The notes beneath the pieces were generated by a model. That model searched no databases and was not told the origin of the DNA. It worked only from the letters and a program-made list of their open reading frames with translations. The position numbers and the translations under genes are program-made. A stretch of 64,000 nucleotides of DNA from Anaerolineaceae bacterium (GTDB taxonomy: Bacteria; Chloroflexota; Anaerolineae; Aggregatilineales; Phototrophicaceae), in contig JAPPOB010000010.1 in assembly GCA_028818375.1 (NCBI GenBank), forward strand, positions 682,001 to 746,000. The letters are read 5' to 3'. Shown here one piece after another: positions 9,439 to 18,800 of the stretch. The first letter of the stretch is position 1; every line of letters begins with the position of its first letter.

Positions 9439-10391
9439 CCCTGGCGCCCTCGACTTGCGTCGTCACCGGCGGCGCCGGCTTCATCGGCTCGCACATCAGC
9501 GAGCGTTTGTTGCGCGATGGTCACAACGTTCGAATTGTTGACAACTATCTGACCGGTTCGCCGAAAAACCTGGCGCATTTTCGCGACAACGGCCGTCTGT
9601 CTGTTCACGAGCTGGACATCGCCGACGCAAAAGCGTTGGCAAATGTGTTCGAAGGCGCCGAATTCGTCCTGCACCAGGCCGCGCTGCCCTCGGTGCCCCG
9701 CAGCGTGGCCAGTCCGGGGGAGACCTGGCAGCATTGCGCCACGGGGACCCTGAATGTCCTTGAAGCTGCGCGCAAGGTCGGCGTACGACGCCTGGTCAAC
9801 GCGTCTTCCTCTTCCGTGTACGGCGATGCGCCGGTGGACAGCAAACACGAAGACCTGCCCACGCGACCCCTCTCACCCTATGCCGCCGCCAAACTGGCCG
9901 CCGAAGCGCTATGTCAGGTCTGGGGCAGGAGTTACGGTCTGGAGACCGTCAGCCTGCGTTATTTCAACATCTACGGACCGCGACAGGACCCGCTTTCGGA
10001 CTATGCGGCAGTGATCCCGCTCTTCATTTCGCTCATGCTGGAGGGTCAGCGGCCGCCCATAACCGGTGACGGTGGCGAGACCCGCGGCTTCACCTACGTT
10101 GATGACGTTGTCGAAGGCAACCTGCTGGCCTTGACCTCGCCCTGCGCCGCGGGCCAGGCCATTAACATCGGCAGCGGCACGAGCACCAGCATCCGGAAAC
10201 TGGTCGAGGTCCTCAACGAATTGCTGGGAACGCAGCTGCCGCCGCAGTACGTGCCACCGCGTCCCGGAGACATCCGTCATTCCCGCGCGGATATCAGTCG
10301 GGCGCGGGAAATTCTGGGCTTCAACCCAACTGTTGACCTGAAGACCGGGCTAAAGCACACCCTCGCCTGGTTCAGGGGCCAGGCCGGTTGA
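9435..10391 (+). CDS. NAD-dependent nucleotide-sugar epimerase (GalE/WbpP-like SDR)
   Basis: A 318-aa extended short-chain dehydrogenase. It has the Rossmann glycine motif TGGAGFIGSH at the N terminus, the catalytic Ser in NASSSSVYG, and Tyr/Lys in YAAAKLAAE. YFNIYGPRQDP and the VPPRPGDIRHSRADIS region are typical of UDP-glucose or UDP-N-acetylglucosamine 4-epimerases. The likely reaction is C4 epimerisation of a UDP-sugar for envelope polysaccharide. It is translationally coupled to the S9 peptidase, although the two functions have no obvious link. It ends 1 base before the convergent rhaI stop codon. The exact substrate is uncertain. Confidence 0.85.
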   Translation: MTLAPSTCVVTGGAGFIGSHISERLLRDGHNVRIVDNYLTGSPKNLAHFRDNGRLSVHELDIADAKALANVFEGAEFVLHQAALPSVPRSVASPGETWQHCATGTLNVLEAARKVGVRRLVNASSSSVYGDAPVDSKHEDLPTRPLSPYAAAKLAAEALCQVWGRSYGLETVSLRYFNIYGPRQDPLSDYAAVIPLFISLMLEGQRPPITGDGGETRGFTYVDDVVEGNLLALTSPCAAGQAINIGSGTSTSIRKLVEVLNELLGTQLPPQYVPPRPGDIRHSRADISRAREILGFNPTVDLKTGLKHTLAWFRGQAG

Positions 10392-10392
10392 T

Positions 10393-11607
10393 TCAGCCAG
10401 GATAGCCGCCACTGGCCTCAATCGTGCCCCGCTCGCGGGCCACCCGCTCGCTGTAATCGTCCGCTCGCAGGACCGCCAGCGGGTCGGGGTCGCGCCCTGT
10501 CTCGATCCGCGCCTGGGCCAGCAGCGGGCGCACGTCGGTCTCAAAGGCTGCAGCCAGAACTGCATGACCGCCAAGGACGTCACCGGACAGTTGACGTTCT
10601 TGAAGCGCCTCCTGATCGACGAGCAAGGCTTTGGCAAAGGCCGTCTGGCAGTTGACCACGCTCAGCACCATGGCTTCCAGTTTGGGCTCAATGTTGTGGC
10701 TTTGGTCGATCATGTAGGCCACGTCGTCCGCCCCTGAACCCGCGCTGACCAGTTCGCAGAAGATTTCGAAGAGTTCGAAGGGGTTGTTGGTGCCGACGAT
10801 CAGATCGTCGTCTGCGTAGCGACGGGCGTTGAAGTGGAATCCGCCCAAGCGCCCCTCGTCCAGCAGGAAGGAAACGATGTGGGCGATGTTTGTGCCCTGG
10901 GCATGATGGCCGGTATCCACCAGCACCTGCGCCTGTTCCCCCAGCTTCAGCGCCGTGGCGTAGGCCATGCCCCAGTCCGCCAGGTCCGTATGATAGAAAC
11001 CGGGTTCAAAGAACTTGTACTCGATGAGCATGCGGCCGCTCGCCGGCAGGTGCCGGTAAGTCTCTGCCAGGGCCGCTTCCATGCGACGCTTGCGGTCGCT
11101 CATGCTGTCCTGACCGGAATAGTTGCTGCCATCGGCAAACCACAGGCTCAACAGATCGCTGCCGGTCAGCGTCATGATTTCGCAGCACTCAACCATATGC
11201 GCCACGGCCTCCTCGCGGACGGTCGCCGAGGGGTTGGTGATGCTGCCCAGACGGTATTGCTCCTCCTGAAACACGTTGGGGTTGATGGCGCCGATGCCCA
11301 CGCCTTGTTCGGCGGCGAACTGCGCCAGCCCTTCCCAATCGTCCACCTTGTCCCAGGGAATATGCAACGCGACGGTCGGCGCCACGCCGGTTAGTCGCTG
11401 GACGTAACCGGCGTCAGCCAGTTTTTCCTGGATATTGCGGGCCGCGCCGGGCCAGGAATAGACCTTGAATCGCGTGCCGCTGTTGCCGTAACCCCAGGAG
11501 GGGGTCTCGATATGCTGTGCCTTGAGCCTGTCCTTGACCTCTTCGACGTCGATGCCCTGCGCGTCCAGTCGTTCCGCCAGCCTTTCGTAGTCCGCCGCCT
11601 GATGCAT
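10393..11607 (-). CDS. rhaI: L-rhamnose isomerase (RhaI type)
   Basis: A 404-aa TIM-barrel isomerase of the RhaI family known from Pseudomonas stutzeri and many soil bacteria, distinct from E. coli RhaA. It converts L-rhamnose to L-rhamnulose. Family stretches seen are [66 protein letters not shown] and [14 protein letters not shown]; metal-binding Glu, Asp and His residues fall in the last four. It is divergent from rhaB across a 113-base spacer, which strongly supports the rhamnose role. No rhamnulose-1-phosphate aldolase gene is adjacent. Confidence 0.92.
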   Translation of the reverse strand: MHQAADYERLAERLDAQGIDVEEVKDRLKAQHIETPSWGYGNSGTRFKVYSWPGAARNIQEKLADAGYVQRLTGVAPTVALHIPWDKVDDWEGLAQFAAEQGVGIGAINPNVFQEEQYRLGSITNPSATVREEAVAHMVECCEIMTLTGSDLLSLWFADGSNYSGQDSMSDRKRRMEAALAETYRHLPASGRMLIEYKFFEPGFYHTDLADWGMAYATALKLGEQAQVLVDTGHHAQGTNIAHIVSFLLDEGRLGGFHFNARRYADDDLIVGTNNPFELFEIFCELVSAGSGADDVAYMIDQSHNIEPKLEAMVLSVVNCQTAFAKALLVDQEALQERQLSGDVLGGHAVLAAAFETDVRPLLAQARIETGRDPDPLAVLRADDYSERVARERGTIEASGGYPG

Positions 11608-11674
11608 GAGTAGGAACCTGCCTGTTCTGGTAAACTGTCATCCGCCAACCGGAGAGAGGCTAGCGTCCGGGCAT

Positions 11675-11685
11675 TTGACTGTCAA
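11675..11685. promoter_or_regulatory. Palindromic operator candidate between rhaI and rhaB
   Basis: TTGACTGTCAA is a perfect 5-bp palindrome around a central T, in the shared spacer 35 bases before the rhaB ATG. On the rhaI strand the same site starts with TTGACA, followed 17 bases later by a weak TAGCCT, so it could overlap the rhaI promoter. Related palindromes occur before the HMG-CoA reductase gene and near 56372. No regulator gene is nearby. Confidence 0.35.
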
Positions 11686-11720
11686 CCTGCCCGAAAAGAG
11701 ACCCCTGGGAGAACACAACC

Positions 11721-13181
11721 GTGCCGAAATCGTGTGATGTTCTGGCCATCGACATCGGCGCCGAATCCGGCCGCGTCATGCGCATCGGATTTGACGGTAA
11801 CAGCTTCCAGATCGACGAACTGCATCGCTTTCCCAACGTTCCGGTCATGGCCGGAGGTACGCTCTACTGGGACGTGCTGCGATTGTGGCACGACATTCAG
11901 ACCGGCATTGAGGCCGCCGGCCAGGGTTTGGCCGGGCTGGGCATCGACACCTGGGGCTGTGACTACGCCCTGCTGGACCGCGACGGGGAATTGCTGGGCA
12001 ACCCGGTGCACTATCGCGACAGACGCAACGAAGGAATGAGCGAACAGGTATTTGAGCGCGTACCCTGGCGCGCGGTATATCAACGCACCGGCATCCAGCT
12101 CATGGCCCCCAACACGCTGTTCCAGCTGGCCGGCATGGTCATGTCTGACAGTTGGCAACTCGCCAACGCCGACTGCTTTTTGCCCTTTCCCCAGCTCTTC
12201 AATTACTGGATGACAGGAGACCGCAGCGCCGAGTTCACCCACGTGAGCACCATGCAAATTTACAACCCGCACACGAAGGACTGGGACTACGAGACCCTGG
12301 GGGCGATCGGCGTGCCGACCCACATTTTTGGCGACATCGTGCCGCCGGGAACTCGACTGGGGGAGTACCAGGGGATTCCGGTCTTTGCGCCGGCCAGTCA
12401 CGATACCGGCAGCGCCGTCGTGGGCGTTCCCGCCACCCGTAGCGACTTCGCCTATTTGAGCAGCGGCACCTGGAGCCTGCTGGGTCTGGAAATCAAGGAG
12501 CCGATCATCAGCGACGCCTCCTTCGCCGCCAACCTGACCAACGAAGGCGGCGTTGAAGGCACGTTTCGCTTTCTGGTCAACGTCATGGGCTTGTGGCTGG
12601 TACAGCAATGCCGGGTGACCTGGGCGGCGGACGGCCACGATCTGGACTACGGCCAGCTGACTGACGAGGCCCGCTCGGCACCGCCCTTTGTCAGCCTCAT
12701 CGACCCGGATGACGACCTTTTCTTTGCGCCCGGAGACATGCCGGCCCGTATCCGCGACTACTGCCGCGCCAGCGGCCAGCCGGCGCCGGAAAGCGTCGGC
12801 GCGGTCATGCGCTGTGTCAACGAAAGTCTGGCGCTGAAATATCGTTATGCGTTGGATCGACTGACCGCCGTTTCGAAACAGCCGGTGGCCCAAATGCACA
12901 TCATCGGCGGCGGCTCACAAAACAACCTGCTCAACCAGATGACGGCGGACGCGACCGGTTTGCCTGTTGTCGCCGGCCCGGTGGAAGCCACAGCTCTTGG
13001 CAACGCCATCGTCCAGTTCATCGCGTTGGGAGAGATCGCCAACGTGGCCGAAGCCCGCAGCATTCTCGCCGGCACCGTTGGCGGCGTCACCTTCGAACCC
13101 AACCACGATGAACGCTGGCAGGGCGCGTTCCTGCGCTTTTGCGACATGCTGGACCGGCAGGGTACGTCGTCGCCCGCCTGA
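11721..13181 (+). CDS. rhaB: Rhamnulokinase
   Basis: A 486-aa FGGY-family sugar kinase that phosphorylates L-rhamnulose with ATP. The N-terminal phosphate-binding motif is DIGAESGRVMRI. Rhamnulokinase-type stretches are LGIDTWGCDYALLD, STMQIYNPHTKDWDYE, PASHDTGSAVVG, SSGTWSLLGLE and the C-terminal ATP-domain motif IGGGSQNNLLNQMTADATG. Length is normal for RhaB. GGGAG lies 11 bases upstream of the ATG. Divergent from rhaI, with which it makes the first two rhamnose steps. The following 154 bases, up to the isomerase gene on the other strand, contain only a weak hairpin at 13184-13198. Confidence 0.93.
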   Translation: MPKSCDVLAIDIGAESGRVMRIGFDGNSFQIDELHRFPNVPVMAGGTLYWDVLRLWHDIQTGIEAAGQGLAGLGIDTWGCDYALLDRDGELLGNPVHYRDRRNEGMSEQVFERVPWRAVYQRTGIQLMAPNTLFQLAGMVMSDSWQLANADCFLPFPQLFNYWMTGDRSAEFTHVSTMQIYNPHTKDWDYETLGAIGVPTHIFGDIVPPGTRLGEYQGIPVFAPASHDTGSAVVGVPATRSDFAYLSSGTWSLLGLEIKEPIISDASFAANLTNEGGVEGTFRFLVNVMGLWLVQQCRVTWAADGHDLDYGQLTDEARSAPPFVSLIDPDDDLFFAPGDMPARIRDYCRASGQPAPESVGAVMRCVNESLALKYRYALDRLTAVSKQPVAQMHIIGGGSQNNLLNQMTADATGLPVVAGPVEATALGNAIVQFIALGEIANVAEARSILAGTVGGVTFEPNHDERWQGAFLRFCDMLDRQGTSSPA

Positions 13182-13335
13182 CGTCTTGCGTCACCGGCGC
13201 CTCGCCGATCGAATCAGACAGTACATCTCATTGAACATCCAGAAGCAGCGTGCCCGCGGTTCCGGCCGTCCCCAACCGGGCGCCGGCGCAACCCGGCGGG
13301 AGACATGATGCGGCGGCCGCCCGCGTGCGGATGGT

Positions 13336-14796
13336 CTATTCATGCAGGTAGGTGGACCAGCCCAGATACTTGTTGAAGGCCTCGTCGATCGCACCTGAAA
13401 CGCGTGACTGGTTGACCGTCACGTGGTGCTCATAGCCGTTTTCGCAGATGTAGGCCAGCAGGTCCTGAAAACGCGGTACGCGCGCCACACCGTAACCGCC
13501 GAAAGTGTGGACCGGGTCATTGGTGAATTCGCCTTCACCGGCGTAGGCTACGATTCTCCCGCTGAAGTCATCCGTCGAGATGCGAAGATACGTAAAGGGC
13601 GAATCGCTGATGCGACCGTATATGGTGCCGTAGGTGTTTTCGACGCCCACCGATCCCGCGATGATTTCCTGATAGTCCATCACCGGAATGTCGTCGGTGA
13701 AGACGTCTTTCGGCAAATTGGAGCAGTGAAAGACGACCGCCTTGTCGGGGTCCTCGCCGTAGTTGTTGTTCCAGTCCACCAGGGCGCTGGGCTTGCCGGA
13801 GGCCAGTTGCAGCGCCAGCATGGCCAGCGCGCCGACGATGTCGGTCTCGCAGGCGGAGGGATTCAGGCTGTTGCTGCTCATGCTCATCAACGTGCAGGGC
13901 ACGACGCCGAAATACTCTTCCATCGAGGTCCAGCACTGAATTGCGGTGGCGTCCAACTGGTTGTCCGCCATCCAGCCATCCAGCACCACGCCGAATTTGG
14001 CCATGCGCATGAGCGAAAGCTCGGGCACGCCTTCCGTGCGGGCGTAGGCGCGAATGCCATCCAGACGCGCCTCCACCGCGCTGTCGGCGTCCCCCAATCG
14101 CTCCACCCGGCCGAAGACTTCGGAGAGGTCCAGCGTCTCCACGCTGATGCCTGCCTGGTCCAGCAACTTCTCGCTGAAACGAACGGTCTTGAAGGCCTCC
14201 GGGCGCGCGCCCATCATGCCCAGTCGCGCTGTGCGCATGCCCCGCACCACGCGGCAAATGGCCGCAAACTGCTCCAGGTCCGCGCGAAAGGCCGGGCCGG
14301 CCGGGTCCATGGTGTGCAGGCTGGTCAGACTGTAGGAAATGCCGTACTGGCGCAGGTTGTTGCAGGCGCTCATCTTGCCGCAAAAGCTGTCGCGCCGGTC
14401 CGTGATGCCCATGCGTGTGGCAGCGTCGGGAAAGGCATGGATGAGCACCGGGACGTCCAGATTCGCCCAGCGCAGGGTGTTGGCGATGGCGCGCTCGTCG
14501 CCGAAATTGGGCAAGGTAACCAGCACGCCGTCAATCTGGTCCTGGTGCTGACGAAAGACGTCGGCACATAGTCGCGCCTCGCCCAGGGATTCGATGGCGC
14601 CGACGTTGGAGTCGGCGGCCGCCGGAATAATGGCGTGGATGCCTGCAGTCTTCAGGACGTCCAGCACCTGTTCGCGGCCGCTTTGCGCAAGATGAGCGGG
14701 AAAAAAGCCGCGATTGCCCACGATCACGCCCAGCGTAACCGGTCGTTCGGTCAGGGTCGCCGCCGCCTGCGACATGGGAAGCGTTGCGTTCATCAT
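13336..14796 (-). CDS. L-fucose/L-arabinose isomerase-fold protein, probable arabinose isomerase by context
   Basis: A 486-aa protein of the FucI/AraA-fold family ('L-fucose isomerase-like'). Seen stretches include DGVLVTLPNFGDERAIANTL, NNLRQYGISYSL, MMGARPEAFKTVRFSE, CWTSMEEYFGVVPC, PSACETDIVGALAMLALQL and CSNLPKDVF. It is the last gene of the run araB-araD-GH4-this gene, 36 bases after the GH4 stop. That operon lacks a canonical araA, so by inference this protein supplies the aldose-ketose isomerase step for L-arabinose or a related pentose. The family also includes members of unproven activity, so the substrate is inferred from neighbours only. Confidence 0.75.
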   Translation of the reverse strand: MMNATLPMSQAAATLTERPVTLGVIVGNRGFFPAHLAQSGREQVLDVLKTAGIHAIIPAAADSNVGAIESLGEARLCADVFRQHQDQIDGVLVTLPNFGDERAIANTLRWANLDVPVLIHAFPDAATRMGITDRRDSFCGKMSACNNLRQYGISYSLTSLHTMDPAGPAFRADLEQFAAICRVVRGMRTARLGMMGARPEAFKTVRFSEKLLDQAGISVETLDLSEVFGRVERLGDADSAVEARLDGIRAYARTEGVPELSLMRMAKFGVVLDGWMADNQLDATAIQCWTSMEEYFGVVPCTLMSMSSNSLNPSACETDIVGALAMLALQLASGKPSALVDWNNNYGEDPDKAVVFHCSNLPKDVFTDDIPVMDYQEIIAGSVGVENTYGTIYGRISDSPFTYLRISTDDFSGRIVAYAGEGEFTNDPVHTFGGYGVARVPRFQDLLAYICENGYEHHVTVNQSRVSGAIDEAFNKYLGWSTYLHE

Positions 14797-14832
14797 TCGC
14801 TCCTGTACACCATTATTTCGTCAATACGCCGA

Positions 14833-16362
14833 TCACCAGGTTGGATTGCCCCCGTTTGCCACTGTCGCCTGAGTCGGCGCCCCATGCCCTGACGTCGAGC
14901 CCTGCAAGCGGGCCGCGCCACGCCAGTCACGCAAGGCGACCCGCGTACCCTGCTCAACGTAGGACTCCAGCCGTTTCCGCGCCGCCGAAATGCCGTCCGC
15001 GTAGTTTGGCAACCACTGCGCCTGGGCCACGAGCATCTCGTCCGTCAGTTGCCAGATTTCCTCCGGATTGCAGACGGCGCCGGCCAGGGGATCATGCAGC
15101 ATGGCCTGCTTGAGCAGGGTCACGTCGCCATGTACCGCCGCTTCCATCGCCATCTCCTGCACGCGAACGCTGGCCGAGCAGGTCGCCGCGCAGGCCAGGG
15201 GAAGGTCGCCCACCACTGGCATATTGATTCCGTTACCGTCCACGTAGCCCGGGATCTCCACAACGCAGCCCTGCGGCAGGTTGCGAATGTGACCCTCGTT
15301 GATCACGTTGAAATGTCCGCGGTAGGGTCGACCGGTCTCCAGACCTTCGATGATCCAGGAGCCATGTTCCTCACTGCGGTTCTCCGCGCTGAAGACAGGT
15401 GGAGTCTCTTCGAGCCAGGCCGGGAAATCAGTCTCAAACCAGTTGCGCCGCTCGCTGCAAACGCGCAGGTAGCCGCCGGTCTCGCCGTGGATCCAGCGGG
15501 ACAGGTCGATCCACTCAGGAATTTCCTCCTCGCGCTTGCGATACCAGGGCAGGTACTCGCCCAGATGACCGTTGCTCTCCGTGCTGTAGTACCCAAAGCG
15601 ACGCAGCACGTCGATGCGCAGTTTCTCTGTCACTGCATAGTCCGGGTGGGAGGCAAAGAGCTCCGGCAGCAAGGGCAGCATGTCCCTGCCCTGCCAGCGC
15701 ACCTGCAAATACCAGGTCTGGTGATTGATGCCGGCGGCGATGATGTCCACGTCATCCTTGTGCAGCGTTTCATCCGCGGCCAGCAGATTTTCACGCTGCG
15801 CCCATCGCTCGATGCAGCGCGTGATCTGCCAGTGTCCGCCCTGCACGCCGTGACACAGGCCGATGGTGTTCACGCCGCCATATTTGTTGCAGGCCCAGGT
15901 GTTCATGGCCATCGGGTTGCTGTAGTTGAGAAATAGCGCGTCCGGCCGGGCCATTTCACGAATGTCGCGGCAAATGTCAAGCAGCGCGGGGATGCTGCGC
16001 TGGCCGTACATGATGCCGCCGGCGCAGAGCGTGTCGCCCACACACTGATCGATGCCGTAGCGCAAGGGAATCTTAATGTCCTGCGCGAAGGCCTCCAGGC
16101 CGCCCTGACGAATGGTGCAAATGACGTAGTCCGCGTCGGCAATGGCTTCCCGCCGGTCCGTGGTGGCGTGGATTTTTGCCGGCAGGCCGTTGGCCGCAAT
16201 GTCACGTTCCGCCAGTTGCGTGATCATGGACAGGTTGCGGGCGTCGATATCCATAAAGGCAAACTGCGTGTCCCGAAACTCCGGCACGGTCAGCAAGTCA
16301 CCCATCAATCGACGGGTAAAGCCGATCGAACCGGCGCCAATCATCGCGACTTTCAGGGGCAT
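14833..16362 (-). CDS. Glycoside hydrolase family 4 (alpha-galactosidase/alpha-glucuronidase-like)
   Basis: A 509-aa NAD+- and divalent-metal-dependent glycosidase. The N-terminal Rossmann motif is MIGAGSIGFTRRL. LNYSNPMAMNTWACNK and GLCHGVQGG provide the Asn, Cys and His expected for metal and substrate binding in GH4. The sequence is of the MelA/Agu4 type, so it should release galactose or glucuronic acid from short alpha-linked oligosaccharides in the cytoplasm. It lies 4 bases downstream of araD, in the arabinose-type operon, so it may open an arabinose- or uronate-containing oligosaccharide. Substrate not determinable here. Confidence 0.85.
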   Translation of the reverse strand: MPLKVAMIGAGSIGFTRRLMGDLLTVPEFRDTQFAFMDIDARNLSMITQLAERDIAANGLPAKIHATTDRREAIADADYVICTIRQGGLEAFAQDIKIPLRYGIDQCVGDTLCAGGIMYGQRSIPALLDICRDIREMARPDALFLNYSNPMAMNTWACNKYGGVNTIGLCHGVQGGHWQITRCIERWAQRENLLAADETLHKDDVDIIAAGINHQTWYLQVRWQGRDMLPLLPELFASHPDYAVTEKLRIDVLRRFGYYSTESNGHLGEYLPWYRKREEEIPEWIDLSRWIHGETGGYLRVCSERRNWFETDFPAWLEETPPVFSAENRSEEHGSWIIEGLETGRPYRGHFNVINEGHIRNLPQGCVVEIPGYVDGNGINMPVVGDLPLACAATCSASVRVQEMAMEAAVHGDVTLLKQAMLHDPLAGAVCNPEEIWQLTDEMLVAQAQWLPNYADGISAARKRLESYVEQGTRVALRDWRGAARLQGSTSGHGAPTQATVANGGNPTW

Positions 16363-16366
16363 GGGG

Positions 16367-17032
16367 TCAATTCCGTCCTTCCGGCTGTCCGTAGACGCTC
16401 TGGTAGCGTTCGTAGAGACTGTCGACGTCCGGCCGGGTCAGGGGCAGCGGCGCACCCATCTGCAGCGCCGTCCACACGATGGCGGCGTTGTCCTCGGTCA
16501 TCACCGCCGCCTTGACCGCCGCCTCAGCCGACTTGCCCAGGGCGAAGACGCCATGGTTGAGCAGCAGACAGGCCGGGCTGCGGCTGCCATCCAGGACCTT
16601 GACCACCTCGTGGCCGATGGCTTCGCCGCCGATCAGGGCGAAACCGCCACAGGGGACCTCCCCGCCGAATTCGTCCGCCATGGCCGTCGTCACGCAAGGG
16701 ATCGAGCGACCCAGAACGGCGAAGGCGGTCGCGTGGCGCGAGTGCGTATGAACAATGCCCTGAACCTGCGGCATCTGGCGGTAAATGGCGCAATGCGAGG
16801 CAGTGTCCGTTGAGGGATTGTAGTTCCCTTCCACGACGGCCCCGCTTTCATCCACAACGACCATGCTGGCCGGAGTCAGGGTTTCGTAACGCAGGCCACT
16901 GGGCTTGATCACAATCAGGCCACTGGCCGGATCGCGCGCGCTCAGATTGCCGCTGGTCCAAGCGACGAGATTGTTGCGCGGCAATTCCGCATGCAATTCG
17001 CAGACTTCCTCGCGCAGCGCCCTGAGCTTCAC
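16367..17032 (-). CDS. araD: L-ribulose-5-phosphate 4-epimerase (class II aldolase family)
   Basis: A 221-aa member of the class II aldolase/adducin family. The zinc ligands are visible in VHTHSRHAT and in LLLNHGVF, and the catalytic Asp in TAMADEFGGEVPC. The C-terminal Tyr in SVYGQ matches the position of AraD Tyr229. TSGNLSARDP and VIKPSGLRYETLTP bind phosphate and metal. These details fit AraD better than RhaD or FucA. Its ATG overlaps the araB stop codon, so the two are translationally coupled. It produces D-xylulose 5-phosphate for the pentose phosphate pathway. Confidence 0.88.
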   Translation of the reverse strand: MKLRALREEVCELHAELPRNNLVAWTSGNLSARDPASGLIVIKPSGLRYETLTPASMVVVDESGAVVEGNYNPSTDTASHCAIYRQMPQVQGIVHTHSRHATAFAVLGRSIPCVTTAMADEFGGEVPCGGFALIGGEAIGHEVVKVLDGSRSPACLLLNHGVFALGKSAEAAVKAAVMTEDNAAIVWTALQMGAPLPLTRPDVDSLYERYQSVYGQPEGRN

Positions 17033-18684
17033 CCTGAGCTCCGCGCGGCATGCCGCAGGCCACGTAGGCGTTTCATCACGTCATTGGCGCCGCGGCCGAA
17101 ATAGTCGTGCAGCTGCCGGTAGTCGGCGTAGATCTGGTCGTAGACGGCGCGGTGGGCCGCGATCGGTCGTACGATTTCATCGCGCAGTTTGCCCATGGGG
17201 GCCGCCGCCGCCTCAATACTGTCGTAGATGCCGGCCGCCACCGCGGCGTGCATGGCCGAGCCCAGCGCCGGTCCCTGTGAGGAACCCGAGAGCCGAATGG
17301 ACTTACCGGTGACGTCGGCGTAAATCTGCAACAGCAACGGGTTTTTCTCGGCGAGGCCGCCGGCGGCAACGATGTCGTCCACCGGAATGCCGGACTCCTC
17401 GAAAGCGCTGATAATTTCGCGGGTGCCGAAGGCCGTCGCCTCGATCAGGGCCCGGTAGATGTCAGGCGCCCGGGTCCCCAGCGTGGCACCAACCAGCAGA
17501 CCGCCGAGGTCCGCATCCACCAGCACCGAGCGGTTGCCGTTCCACCAGTCCAGCGCCAGCAATCCATGTTCGCCCGGCTTTTGCAGCGCGGCCTGTTCGC
17601 TGAGGTATTCGTGCAGGCCCATTCCGGCTGCCCGCGCGGCGTGGTGGTATTCGGGCGGAACCGCCTCTTCCACAAACCAGGCGAAGATATCGCCGACGCC
17701 GCTCTGGCCCGCCTCGTAGCCATAGTAGCCCGGCAAGATGCCGCCGCGCACCACGCCGCACATGCCCGGCACCTCGCGCAACTCCTCGCTGACCAGCATG
17801 TGGCAGTTGGAGGTGCCCATAATGATGACCATACTGCCCGGCTGCGTCACCTGCATCGCCGGCACGGCGACGTGCGCGTCGACGTTGGCGACGGCCACGG
17901 CCGTGCCCTGCGCAAGTCCCGTCAGCGCGGCGGCCGATTCGCAGAGACCGCCCGCCCGCTCGCCCGGTTGCGCCAGGTCGCGGCTCATCTTTGAGTCTAC
18001 GACGTCTGCCAGACTCTCGTTCAGCGCCGCGAAATAGTCCCGCTCCGGATAGCCTTCATCCTGCACCAACGCCTTGTAACCGGCCGTGCAGGCGTTGCGC
18101 GTCTCCACGCCACAAAGCTGCCAGATCACCCAGTCGGCCGCCTCAATCAGGCGATCGGCCGTGTGGTAGACTTCCGGCGCTTCTTCCAGAATCTGCAGCG
18201 CCTTGCTGAAAAACCATTCCGAAGAGATTTTTCCGCCGTAGCGCGGCAGCCAGCTTTCTCCTCGCGCTTCCGCGACCGCATTGATGCGGTCGGCCTGGGG
18301 TTGCGCGGCGTGGTGTTTCCACAGCTTGATCCAGGCGTGAGGCTCCCCGCGCCAATCATCCAGAAAACAAAGCGGCGTGCCGTCCGCCATGACCGGCAGC
18401 ATGGTGCAGGCCGTGAAGTCGATGGCGATGCCCACAACTTCAGCCGCAGAGAGGCCGCTATCGCGCAACACCGCCGGGATGGTGTTTTCCAACACGTCCA
18501 GATAGTCCTGCGGGTCCTGCAGGGCCCAGTCGGGCGGCAGGGGCCGGTCACTGCCGGGCAGACAACGGTCGATAACGCCGCTGGCATAGTCATGGACCGC
18601 GCTGGCCACCTCACGGCCGTCACGCGTATCGACCAGCAGGGCGCGCCCCGATTCGGTGCCAAAGTCCACGCCGATGGTGTACAT
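17029..18684 (-). CDS. araB: Ribulokinase
   Basis: A 551-aa FGGY-family kinase. DFGTESGRALLVD is the N-terminal phosphate-binding motif. IDFTACTMLPVMADGTPLCF, DDWRGEPHAWIKLWKHHAAQ and KISSEWFFSKALQI are diagnostic of ribulokinases. The ATP-binding C-terminal domain has AAGGLAEKNPLLLQIYADVTG. The start MYTIGVDFG at 18684 is preceded by TGGAG 5 bases upstream; a slightly longer frame exists but its RBS is weaker. It heads the operon araB-araD-GH4-isomerase and phosphorylates L-ribulose to L-ribulose 5-phosphate. Confidence 0.93.
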   Translation of the reverse strand: MYTIGVDFGTESGRALLVDTRDGREVASAVHDYASGVIDRCLPGSDRPLPPDWALQDPQDYLDVLENTIPAVLRDSGLSAAEVVGIAIDFTACTMLPVMADGTPLCFLDDWRGEPHAWIKLWKHHAAQPQADRINAVAEARGESWLPRYGGKISSEWFFSKALQILEEAPEVYHTADRLIEAADWVIWQLCGVETRNACTAGYKALVQDEGYPERDYFAALNESLADVVDSKMSRDLAQPGERAGGLCESAAALTGLAQGTAVAVANVDAHVAVPAMQVTQPGSMVIIMGTSNCHMLVSEELREVPGMCGVVRGGILPGYYGYEAGQSGVGDIFAWFVEEAVPPEYHHAARAAGMGLHEYLSEQAALQKPGEHGLLALDWWNGNRSVLVDADLGGLLVGATLGTRAPDIYRALIEATAFGTREIISAFEESGIPVDDIVAAGGLAEKNPLLLQIYADVTGKSIRLSGSSQGPALGSAMHAAVAAGIYDSIEAAAAPMGKLRDEIVRPIAAHRAVYDQIYADYRQLHDYFGRGANDVMKRLRGLRHAARSSG

Positions 18685-18800
18685 CTCATCTCCAGGCGGC
18701 GAATCGTCAGGCAAAGTCTAGCAGCTGCAACGGAATCTGCCATTTGCCAACCAACCGCTGTATCATGGCGCTGTCAGGATGGACGTGGAAAGGCATCAGC

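Noticed and set aside
16367..17032. RhaD (rhamnulose-1-phosphate aldolase) identity for the class II aldolase
   Set aside because: The Asp and C-terminal Tyr positions and coupling to araB fit AraD.
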